NCBI GenBank assembly: GCA_030063045.1
Contig: JAQSEB010000069.1
Coordinates: 1 to 64,000, forward strand
Reading direction: 5' to 3'
Length of the DNA stretch: 64,000 nt
DNA from: Pratylenchus scribneri
Taxonomy: Eukaryota; Nematoda; Chromadorea; Rhabditida; Pratylenchidae
Positions 1-10,337 of this stretch are shown here, one piece after another. The notes beneath the pieces are model-generated. The model was not told the origin of the DNA, searched no databases, and worked only from the letters and a program-made list of their open reading frames with translations. Every line of letters starts with the position of its first letter. Within the stretch, counting starts at the first letter, position 1. Made by a program: the position numbers and the translations under genes.

Positions 1-211
1 ATCCCAATTCCTTCCACCATCCCCAATCCCAATCCGCATAAGAAACATTCTACTTGGCCAGTAGAATCGTTTACTTTTATGATTAATATGAACTCGAACT
101 TTTAGAATAATGAAATTATAAAAAAAATTTATTATTGCGATAATGTAAAAAATTTATGAGTTTGATTAAAATTAATAAATTCCTTAAAATTTTTTAAGAT
201 ATTCTATTTAA

Positions 212-361
212 ATTATTGTTATTTACTTTCCACTGGATGATCGTTGTCAAAAATGTCATGTATTTGAAGAATCCGCTTTTGTGAAGTTTGAATTGCTGTT
301 ATGGACAAATTTGTTGGATTGCCAAAAAATGATGGATCCGTTCGACGGCATCGAAATTTAA
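212..361 (+). CDS. possible terminal exon of an upstream + strand gene (weak)
   Basis: An open frame of about 49 codons ends at TAA 359-361. It contains a CxxC pair (RCQKCHVFEES) and a hydrophobic, protein-like stretch (FELLLWTNLLDCQKMMDPF), which is unlike the surrounding AT desert. An AATAAA signal follows near 464. No clear AG acceptor lies directly before it, and a second frame from the AG near position 199 is also open, so the exon border is unresolved. I do not recognise a family. The rest of 1-660 holds nothing else I can support. Confidence 0.2.
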   Translation: MIVIYFPLDDRCQKCHVFEESAFVKFELLLWTNLLDCQKMMDPFDGIEI

Positions 362-666
362 TTGTCATGTCCTCCTTTCGATCCTGCTGTTGTTTTGACC
401 TTTTCCATCTTTTTCGTGCAAACTGTATTGTGTGCGGTTAATTTGAGGTGCAAATTATTTGTTTAATAAAATTCTTTTGTACATAAAAATTATTAATAAA
501 ATTTTGTGCAAATTTGTGATATTTGGTGCTATGTTAAAAATAAATTTTTTTATTGCAAAAAAAAAAAAGAAAAGAAAATTCAGTGAAATGCAGAAAAAAT
601 TGGTGCGAAAATTGTGAAAATAATTTTTTTAAATAAATTTAATTAAAAAATAAATTTGCTAATTTA

Positions 667-3600
667 TTATTTTTTGCCGACCTCATATCCATCCGTCGAT
701 GGCGGTGCCGGTGTTTGATATTCAATTGGTGGTGGGGCTGGGGGTTGTGGTGTTTTTTCTCCATAGGATTGCTGAAAAAAATGAAAATTTTAAGGATATT
801 ATTAAGAAAATTTGATTAAATTAACTTAAACCCAAAGCCACATAAGAGTGTTAAAAATGAAATGGAGAAAAAAGCAGGGAAATTATTTTTAGATTAATAA
901 AAAGTCAAACCCATAAATTTTTAAATTAATTTTTAAATAAATTTTTCATATTAAAAAGAAAATTTAAAAAGTTCATGAGCGAGCTCTACGAAAAAATAAA
1001 AAAATTATAATTCATTAATTTATATAAGATTAAAGCATAAATATATCAAAATAAAATATCATTAAAAAATATAAATTTATTAATTAAAAAAACTAAAATT
1101 TAAACAAAAAATAGGTGTCAAAAAATTAAATTTAATTAAAATTTTGAACAAAATATCATCCCAGAGCTCATGGTAAAAATATTACATTATGTTAATTTAT
1201 ATTATTTTATAATTTGTTAGTTGTTAATTTATTTTGCCTGTGAAGGTGACGACGGTTGCTGATAATTGCCACCAGCAGCGGACACCGTATTTGACGGTGC
1301 CTGTTTTTGATAATTCTCTTCTATTCCATTTCCGGCATTGGCCGATGCATCTGCTGCATTCGATGCCGACTGATAATTGTTTTGTTGTCCAGCCGGCGGT
1401 TGATATGAATTTGCGGCCACAGATTGTTGTTGATATGAAGGTGATGTTGGAGCCAAAGTGGCATCCGACTTGTAAGAATTTGTGGTACCAGTGTCCGATG
1501 AAGAATAGCCGGCATTTTGTTGATTGGGATCAGTTTTATAATTACTAGCCAAAGATGGATTGGATTTATAAGCAGCGCCACCAGCGGCGCCTGATTGATA
1601 AGATGAAGCGGCAGCACTTTGAACCGATTGAGATTGATAAGTGGCCGATGGCTCGGATTTGTATGCAGATTTTGCACCCGATGAATAGGATGTGCCAGAA
1701 TCTGCTCCGGACGGATAAGATGCTCCTGTCCCTTTGCCTGATTGATATGAAGCACCTGATCCTGAACCCTTCCCTGACTGATAAGAAATGCCAGAATCTG
1801 CACCAGACTGATAAGAAGCACCTGCTGTCTGTTTGACGGATGGATAAGAATTTTCAGAGTCAGTTCCTGTTTTATAAGATGTGCCAGATGCCGTTCCAGA
1901 TTGATAAGAAGCTGAAGAACCACTGCCAGATTGATAATTTGAAGAAGCACTAGAATCAGAATGATAAGACCCGGCTGAACTCGCTCCAGCTTGGTATGCT
2001 GCGGTCCCAGCAGATGCCTTGCCAGATTGGTATGAGGTTAAGGTGCCCTTTCCAGCTTGATAAGCATTACCAGCAGAGGCGATTGAGGAAGGAAAAGAAA
2101 TTTCCGATCCAGATTGATAAGCACCGGACCCAGTGGCAGATTGATATGAAACCGCTGGACCTTTCCCTGACTGATAAACCGATTCTGATGCCGTCCCTGC
2201 TTGACCGGCTTGATCTGTTTTATAAGCGTTTGATTGGCCATTGGATTGATAGGAAGCGATGCCGGCAGAATTCGCTGTTGATTGATATGAATTTGATGTG
2301 GCGCCGGGTCCAGATGGATATGCGGAATTGGTGCCACCTTGGCTGGATTGTTCCGATTTAAAGGCATTTGAATCGGCGGATTGATATGCGGCAGCTGCTG
2401 AACCACTTTGTGATGCGGATTGTTGATAGCCGGAAACGTCAGCTGCCGGCTGTGCCGCCTCTGATGGATATTCGTCCGAAGTGGATGGGGGCTGCTGAAA
2501 TAAATGAGGCCCAAAATTATGAGGAAAAAATGTTAGAACAGATTAAAAAAGATCCAATTAATAAAATTTCCATTTTTATATTAATATTCCATGATTAATT
2601 AAAAGTTCCAACTGCTGGGTTATGCTTTGTTAAAATTAGACCTGAAAAAGAGTCATCGACAATTCAAAAAAATTGGCCAAGTTTTTATGGTTATATTTAT
2701 TTTTGATTGTCAAAATGCATTATTAAATAATAAATATCTGTCGGTTATGGCTATAAAATTGGCCAATAAACGAATTGTCTTAAATGGCTCTTTCAAATGT
2801 TTATGCATTATTCCTACTGGTGAGCGACGACATTTCTTCACAACTGGGGAACATCTCAGCTTAAAAATTTTATAAATTTTAATTATTTTAATAATATAAT
2901 TTTTATTAAAATTTTCAATTTTTATATTTAATACCCGTCCATATTCATTGTCAGCCGTCTGTGTGGGCCCCGATGATGCTGCCTGACTCGATGTTGAACT
3001 CCCATAAGCTTCGCTACTTCCATCCCGTTGGAAATGTTGCCTTGCCGCAAAATAATGACGCCGAAGTGCCGGTGGCAACGATGGTTTCCGGCTTCCATCG
3101 GGAAGATTTGTTTCCCGTTTTGCGCCTGAAAATGAAATGAATTTCATAAAAAGTAAATTTTATGCCTTTCGCGATTTTGATAAAAACATATAATTTTAAT
3201 ATTTAATGATTTTGCAATATAAAAATATAGTGAATATTGTTTGAGCCAATAAAATCAGAATTAAATTCATCATTCATTTTAGAAATCAGATAAAAAAATA
3301 TTATAATTCAAAATTAAAATTTAGAAAATTCAATTATAAATCAGAATTACAATTACAATTATAAATCAGAATTACAAATTACAATTACAAATCAGAATTA
3401 CAATTACAATTACAAATCAGAATTACAATTACAAATCAGAATTACAATTAAAATTACAAATCAGAATTACAATTACAATTATAAATCAGAATTACAAATT
3501 ACAATTACAAATCAGAATTACAATTACAAATCAGAATTACAATTAAAATTACAAATCAGAATTACAATTACAATTATAAATCAGAATTACAAATTACAAT

Positions 3601-6600
3601 TACAAATCAGAATTACAATTACAAATCAGAATTACAATTAAAATTACAAATCAGAATTACAATTACAATTATAAATCAGAATTACAAATTACAATTACAA
3701 ATCAGAATTACAATTAAAATTACAAATCAGAATTACAATTACAATTATAAATCAGAATTACAAATTACAATTACAAATCAGAATTACAATTACAAATCAG
3801 AATTACAATTAAAATTACAAATCAGAATTACAATTACAATTATAAATCAGAATTACAAATTACAATTACAAATCAGAATTACAATTACAATTATAAATCA
3901 GAATTACAATTACAATTACAAATCAGAATTACAATTAAAATTACAAATCAGAATTACAATTATAAATCAGAATTACAATTACAATTACAAATCAGAATTA
4001 CAATTAAAATTACAAATCAGAATTACAATTATAAATCAGAATTACAATTACAATTACAAATCAGAATTACAATTAAAATTACAAATCAGAACTACAATTA
4101 CAATTACAAATCAGAATTACAATTAAAATTACAAATCAGAATTACAATTACAAATCAGAATTTCAATTTCAAATCAATATTACAATTGAAATTACAAATT
4201 AGTATTACAATTCAGAATTATAAATGAAAATTATTTTTATAAATTAATTTTCATTCATCTAAATTGTTAAATCAATTTAGTTTTTATGAACATATACTTA
4301 TGCATTTCCGCAGCCATTTAATTCAAAGTCAATACTCAATACTCAATTTTGAAGTGAAGATATTTTTAAATTAATTATATTTTTGAGAATAGAAATTTTA
4401 AATTAATTTTAGCTATAATAATTTTTTATTTTTTTTTGCGACTAATGTATAGTGTTGTATAGTAATAATGGACTAAACGAGGAATTAATAAAATTTAGAA
4501 TTTATTCAAATTAATTTGATATGGCCAAATTGGTAAATTTGAATCGAATTCCTCGATTTGTTTCGGAGTTACGACAAATTTTCTTATCAAGAGTAAAGAA
4601 GCTAGATTGCTGACTTTATTGATTGATAGAATGGATGGACAACGTGTAAGTATTGATCCAAATTCAGATCATCCGATCGAACGGAAATTGAGGCCGCTGG
4701 CAAGGCTGCGCATTGATTCAGGCAATAAAGGAAGAGTGGTGACTGGTGAGGATGGTATATTCGGAATCTAACAAACCATCTGCCTTCAAATTCACTTCGT
4801 TTTCCACTTTTTATGTCTCTGTCTCAATTTGCGTTTGGCAAAAAACGCGCGCATAGAGGAGAGGACCACGAATTCACAATGGTGCAATGGGCCACATCAA
4901 ATTAATATATAAAATTTTGGCTGGCTGGCAATGCAGACAACGGACATTCTTTTTTCACTCCAAAAATCTCATATTCCATTTTATTCAAGTCTAATCTTAT
5001 TAACCAGAATATTCAAACAAATTTATCTACACATTTTCTTTTTCTATTCTTAATGAATAGGTGCTGAAATTAATTTTTGAAAATTTTTTTATTTGACAGA
5101 TTCGATAAAATGCTCAAAATATATTCCCAAATTCTTATATTCCTCTTCTTCTTATTAATTGCTTCATATTTTGTTGGCGAAATTGACTGTACCTACGGGA
5201 AAAGAAATGGTGGCTATGGCTTGGTAACTAGCATTACGAAAAAATTTAGAGGAAAAAAAGGGCATTCGCCAATTTTCCCGAATGACGAAAGTCTCACAAA
5301 TGTTAAAAGGGAAAACGGCTATCCGTTAATTTCGTCGGTTGACGAAGGTTTTGAAAATATTAAAGGGAAAAGCGGTGATCCGGCAATTTTAGAACAAGAA
5401 GAAAAACCTGACAAACATAAGAAAAAGAAACGCGTACACTTTCCCCCTGACGACCAACTGGTGCAGATCAAAGAGTTTAGTGAAGAAAATGAGAATGAAA
5501 TGCATTCACAAAATGTACATCAAATTAGTCAAAATGGGATTAATTATAGCGAAAATAGTAGAATAGATGAACTACTTAAAAAGGTCAAAGTCAGACGAAT
5601 TGAAATTTTGGAAGGAAAGGAAGGAAAAGGGGATGGGTATCAAGTGAAAATTTTATGGCCAAGGGAACTTGTTAAGCTTTATACAAAATTGTCACTGGAA
5701 GAACAAATGGAAATTGATCAAAAATTACAACAATTACAACAGAATGGGGAATTATCATATGAGGAAAAAGACCACGAACGGGAGAAAAATGATGAAAAAA
5801 TGAAATAAATTTGATGAAAAAATGCAAGAGGAAGTCGATATTCATTAAAAGTTGCACATTGGCATATATGCTTTATGGAAATGGATGATTTATTAATTTC
5901 AAAGCTTGCACTTTTCTATTTTTCCTTAATTTTTAATTGTCAATTTATATTTTAAAAAAACCTATCAATTTTCATTATTCAAATTGGATTTTTTAATTAG
6001 ATTTATTTTTATAAATGATATGGATATAGAGAAGTTTAAATTTGCCTAAATGAATGAAATTCCGCGGTTTGCCAGAATAGAATTTTGAAGCCTGCAAAGA
6101 AATAAATATTGATTTATGAATGGAAGACCTAGCTGGATATAGATAAATCGCAAAATATATAAAATTGGGGCTATCCGAGAATTGGAGTAAAATCACTGCG
6201 GCAATGTTTGCGCGAAGTGTTTTCATTAACCCATTGACTATGAAGAGAATGTTATACCCATTAACCATTCATTCCAGGGGCCTATAAAAAATTAGATCTA
6301 CATTCCACTTTTATATTCTACAAATGGGGAAATTGTAGAATGTAGAGTCTATTTTTATTGGCCAAGACCCAATAAAAATCCTTCTCATTGTCCATCTCTA
6401 TTCCTTCATCTCTCTCCTATACATTCTTTTCCCTCGTCTCTTTCTTCGAACAATATACCTTGCGCATGTATGCGACATTAATGGGCCAATGGGCCATAAA
6501 ATCAATGGAAGGAGATGATTTAAATCGCGCACTTCACTCTATCCATTTCATAGCTCTTATCTATTCATTCCAGGCAGTGGAAAAATGGCAAAATTTCACA

Positions 6601-7753
6601 TCCACATTCATCTAATCGTACATGTGTTTTTTTTATAAGCGCAAAATTACAATTACAATTATAAATTAGAATTACAATTATACAATCGCAAATCAGAATT
6701 ACAATTACAAATCAGTACAATTACAATCAGAATTACAATTACAATTACAAATCAGAATTACAATTATACAATCGCAAATCAGAATTACAATTACAAATCA
6801 GAATTACAATTACAATCGCAAATCAGAATTAACAATCGCAAATCAGAATTACAATTACAAATCAGAATTACAATTACAATCGCAAATCAGAATTAACAAT
6901 CGCAAATCATAATTACAATTACAATCGCAAATCAGAATTACAATTACAATCGCAAATCAGAATTACAATTACAATCGCAAATCAGAATTACAATTACAAA
7001 TCAGTACAATTACAATCAGAATTACAATTACAATTACAAATCAGAATTACAATTATACAATCGCAAATCAGAATTACAATTACAAATCAGAATTACAATT
7101 ACAATCGCAAATCAGAATTAACAATCGCAAATCATAATTACAATTACAATCGCAAATCCGAATTACAATTACAATCGCAAATCAGAATTACAATTACAAT
7201 CGCAAATCCGAATTACAATTACAATCGCAAATCAGAATTACAATTACAATCGCAAATCCGAATTACAATTACAATTATAAATCAGAATTACAATTATACA
7301 ATCGCAAATCGAATTACAAAACAGAATTAAAATTATAGATCAAAATTAAAATTACAAATAAAATTAGTATATCAAAATCAAAATTCTATTATCTAAATTA
7401 TTAAACAATTTTGCTTTTTTTGAATTTCATATGCAAATATTTTCAATAAAATGAAAATTTATTCTTAATTTTTCATTATCAACGTTTACCCTAATATATA
7501 CATATATTCTTCATTTAGCCGAGAGTCGACTAATTGATTAATGATTAAAAAATTAATGTGGAATGCATTAATTCCCACTCCTATTTTTAATCAATTAATT
7601 TGCTAATTTCCTGCGGAAATGACCATTGAGATGGAAAAATCAAATTGGCCAAAAACAATGAATTTTTATTCTATTTTTTTGCATACCTTGTTGCCCTGTG
7701 AAGAGCACAAAAATGGCAATGCAAAGGAAGGCCAGACTGATGGTAGATGTCAT
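667..7753 (-). CDS. secreted Tyr-Gln-Ser repeat protein, 3 to 4 exons
   Basis: Exons on the minus strand are 7753-7687, 3125-2935 and 2494-1229 (stop TAA 1231-1229), giving 507 aa. Phases agree (1, then 0). Exon 1 encodes a signal peptide (MTSTISLAFLCIAIFVLF). Exon 2 encodes a basic segment opening with KRETNLPDG. Exon 3 is about 420 residues of (S/A)-Y-(Q/K/P)-S-G units, roughly every 9-14 residues and rich in Ala, Ser, Gly and Tyr. A further piece, 771-667, starts after TTTTTTCAG, is phase 0 and has the same style (PPAPPPIEYQTPAPP). It would join if CAG|GCAAAA at 1240-1232 serves as a GC donor, replacing the stop and giving 539 aa. Regular Tyr suggests an extracellular structural or cross-linked matrix, but that is inference. 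Intron 2 may hide a 14-codon cassette exon (about 2867-2826, phase 0 at both ends). Confidence 0.7.
3331..4225. repeat. short-period satellite (AATCAGAATTACAATTACA)n in intron 1
   Basis: About 0.9 kb of nearly uninterrupted units of 18-26 bp built from ATCAGAATTACAATTACAA, with variant insertions (AAATTACA, AATTAAAATTACA). Units recur in a higher-order pattern of about 120 bp in the first half. It lies in the first intron of the Tyr-Gln-Ser gene. A related array (6641-7330) lies on the other side of the nested gene at 5110. No open frame of interest. Confidence 0.9.
4521..4775 (+). other. coding-like relic with a frame change
   Basis: A frame starting ATG 4521 reads MAKLVNLNRIPRFVSELRQI and then stops. 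A second frame overlaps and continues through LLTLLIDRMDGQR and on to RLRIDSGNKGRVVTGEDG before a stop. Base composition is clearly richer in G+C than the flanks. The two frames could be one gene with a single-base frameshift. CAACGT|GTAAGT inside it is also a perfect donor site. I cannot name the family. It may be a gene fragment left in the intron, or part of the leader of the gene at 5110. Confidence 0.25.
4904..4920 (+). promoter_or_regulatory. TATA-like box of the gene at 5110
   Basis: AATATATAAAATTTTGG lies about 200 bp before the start codon. Almost the same string (AATATATAATTTTGCC, 17708-17723) lies about 290 bp before the start of the related gene at 17998, so it is probably a shared core promoter element. 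Function is inferred. Confidence 0.35.
5110..5808 (+). CDS. secreted basic protein with internal repeats and RVxF motif, single exon
   Basis: 232 aa starting at ATG 5110. An upstream non-ATG extension is rejected because TTTGACAG just before looks like a trans-splice acceptor. Residues 1 to about 27 form a strong signal peptide (MLKIYSQILIFLFFLLIAS) ending near EIDC. Four degenerate repeats of about 19 aa follow (for example GHSPIFPNDESLTNVKRE, then NGYPLISSVDEGFENIKGK). Next come a Lys-rich stretch, KKKKRVHFPPDDQ, and an acidic/basic alternating C-terminus with a short Gln-rich coiled segment. KRVHF fits the consensus of protein phosphatase 1 docking motifs. The signal peptide (SQIL..FFLLI.S...G.IDC) and the RVxF context match the gene at 17998, so the two form a family. 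The gene is nested, antiparallel, in intron 1 of the Tyr-Gln-Ser gene. Function unknown; a secreted effector is one possibility. Confidence 0.75.
   Translation: MLKIYSQILIFLFFLLIASYFVGEIDCTYGKRNGGYGLVTSITKKFRGKKGHSPIFPNDESLTNVKRENGYPLISSVDEGFENIKGKSGDPAILEQEEKPDKHKKKKRVHFPPDDQLVQIKEFSEENENEMHSQNVHQISQNGINYSENSRIDELLKKVKVRRIEILEGKEGKGDGYQVKILWPRELVKLYTKLSLEEQMEIDQKLQQLQQNGELSYEEKDHEREKNDEKMK
6000..6620. other. intronic stretch without a convincing gene
   Basis: This part of intron 1 has only chance-like frames. The segment 6035-6110 (containing TTGCCTAAA, GAATGAAAT and CGGTTTG) resembles 16845-16900, next to the related secreted gene, so a dispersed repeat or shared flank is possible. A short inverted repeat, TTCTACAAAT...ATTGTAGAA, lies at about 6316-6341. 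Around 6481-6505 the string GGGCCATAAAATC echoes the 30-bp minisatellite unit at 17.2 kb. Confidence 0.4.
6641..7330. repeat. short-period satellite with CGCAAATC variant units
   Basis: About 690 bp of AATTACAATTACAA and CGCAAATCAGAATT units, related to the array at 3331-4225 but with a distinct CGC insertion in most units. Also in intron 1 of the Tyr-Gln-Ser gene. The two arrays bracket the nested gene at 5110, which suggests one ancestral array split by an insertion, or independent expansion of one intronic motif. Confidence 0.85.
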
Positions 7754-7759
7754 TGAATA

Positions 7760-10330
7760 CAGAAAAATTCAATTCAATTTTAATGTGCTTAAAGAATTTG
7801 AAAAAAAATTATTCGTATTCCTCAATATAATTGAGAACCACAAAGGGTAAATTATATAATTATGTAATGAATGAATTGCGAACCCAGAAAAAAAATTAAT
7901 TCCGGTTTAAGTTGCTTTGCGATTTGAATGAAATTTGGTGATGAGGGAATGCGCGGAATCCATTCATACAATAAACTCGCGCAGCAGTCAATCCAGGAAA
8001 ATGAGTACAAAATCGAATAAAATAGGAGGGAAAATATGGAAAAAAATAATGAGTAGCGCCGACTCAACTATGAAACGAAAAGAAAGTTCGTTTGAACGAC
8101 AAAGGCGGATTGGAAGGAGGAACTAAATTAGATTGAACCGAAATCATGCTCCTAAAGATTTGGGAAATTGAAAATTTTTGGACTTTTTGATTAGTATTAA
8201 TTAATCCAATTTTATTTTCTGACCATTTAAATTAATAATTCAATTTTTGTTATCAAAATTAGATTGCCTAGTTTTTGTTTTTAATTTATGAATTATTGGA
8301 AAATTTTGAATGGAAGGAAAAAATTGTTAATTTTATTTAATTAGAAATTATCAGAAATTGTTCTAAAAATTTAAATCTTTAAATGTTATTTTCAACTCAA
8401 TTTTTTGTTTGTCGATTTAAAAGTTCATTTTAATTTGCTAGTATTTTTGTGCATTCATATAAATATATTTTGATTGGCAAGAATTTTCTCTGTGGAACGA
8501 GCAAAAATTCCCAAATGTTTTTTTTTACATTTCCCTGTGGGAGAATTCGGTGAGTTCCTTTGAAATTTGAATGGATGAAAGATTGTGTAGGAGGAGAACA
8601 AAATTGAAAGTTGGTTGTAGATGGAAGTGAATGAAGGGGTCAATCCAATTCCAATTGGTGGGAATGTGAAAAAGTCGCAGGGGGAATTAACTGAATGAGG
8701 AAATAAATGAATTTGGAGGGAAGATTAGGTTGAATTTTAGAAGCAAAAAAATGTAAAAGTTGTTGTGAACAAATTTGAGTAAATTTTTGTGAATATTTAT
8801 TAAAATTTTGGATTGAACATTTTCAAAATGAAATTTAATTATAATGGTCAAAAAAAAAAATAAAAAGGAAATTTGTGTACTGAATTTTGCTAATCGAAGG
8901 AATTAATTAAAGGTGAAAATAAATTTTAAATTTAGAAAAATTTTATGATTGGATAGCTCTTGATTAGGATAAGTTATTACCAAAAAACTGCAAAATTGGC
9001 TAAAATCCGACTGTTTTGATTTAACTTTATGGACAATAATTTTGATAGCAAAATACTGTACAGAAAGAATAATCTGATGGATGGTAATATTAATAATTTG
9101 AAAAATTACTAAGATATAAGCCAATAGCAAAATTCGGGTGCCCAAAATTCAAATAAATGAAAAATGTTTTTAAATTCGAAAATGTAATTAAATTAAGAAA
9201 AAAATCTTTCCAAATTTAATAAAAAAATTGATTTTAAATTTAAAATTATAAATTAAAAGAAAATTAAGAAAAAAATTAAATTTTTTTAAACACATAAATT
9301 TTTACATTAAAAAATTATATTTAAAAGGAAGAAAAATCACAGTCAATTCAAAAAAGTTATCGAAGAACTTCTACGGAAATAAAAAAATTATTAAAAAAGA
9401 AAAAATTCATAAAATAAATAGTGAAAAATTATCTTAGATTTTTTATAATTTTTGTTAATAAAATGGCAAATTCGCTAAATTAGATTAGCAATAAAGCAGA
9501 AAATATCCAATATTATCAGTCAATATAAACATTTTGCAATGAATATAAAAAATTGCATTGTTTTTTGGCCGAATAAAGCAATCAAAATTGTGTGGTGTTT
9601 GGCTGCAATGTTCACTGTTATCCATTCAGCCAGCAAAATCGCCGATTTTTTCCGCTCATTAAACTCTACTACTACTTTGACGATTGTTCATCAGCTAAAT
9701 TGGATTAATTTACATAGGATGGGGGATATATTCATGTTCAACATGTTGTTCATCCTCTCCCATTCTTTTGGACAAGTGGTTTTGACGCAAAAATGTGGAG
9801 AGAAAAGAATTGTTCAAAAGTGGTTTATTCAGCTTCTTAGAAAAGGCACGTCAATTGTCCTTTTTAATAGGATCCTCATTTTGAAAGGTGGGGAAAAATG
9901 CGCTCTTGTCTGAAGGAGACAGACAAACATCCCATTCATTCATAAGAGGGCATATTCAATTTGAAAAAAACACACTTTTTGATTTACAAAATATTTATAT
10001 TAATTTTTTATATAATTTTAATGCTACGAAATTTCGTTTGCTTTTTTTATTATCAGATAATAAAATTTTGCATTAATTTTTGCCCCAGAACTACCAAAAT
10101 AAAATTTGTTCGAAACGGGTTTGCTAACCGATAACACTCTTAAAAACGTATTTTAGTGAAAAATGAAACTAAAAAATTTTTTTTGGAAAAAATGTTGGGG
10201 ATAAACAGTACTGAAAAAACAATAGAGGAAAAAAATTTTACTATATTATTCATTATTATATCATTTTCTAACAGTATTTCTGAAATCTTCATTGCAAATA
10301 ATATTCTGCTGGAACCTGGGGCCATTTTTT
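7760..10330. other. AT-rich intergenic region, no supported gene
   Basis: This is the upstream side of the Tyr-Gln-Ser gene and the downstream side of the Srt receptor, so both start and end signals of minus-strand genes lie here. The longest frame (9539-9913, +, 124 codons) has no splice context, no recognisable domain and poor codon quality. I do not call it a gene. Confidence 0.5.
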
Positions 10331-10337
10331 TCAATTT

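Noticed and set aside
7935..8126. 63-codon Ser/Lys/Arg-rich + frame
   Set aside because: Upstream flank of the Tyr-Gln-Ser gene; no supporting signals.
9539..9913. 124-codon + strand frame
   Set aside because: No splice or leader context, no domain, and amino-acid composition typical of random AT-rich sequence.
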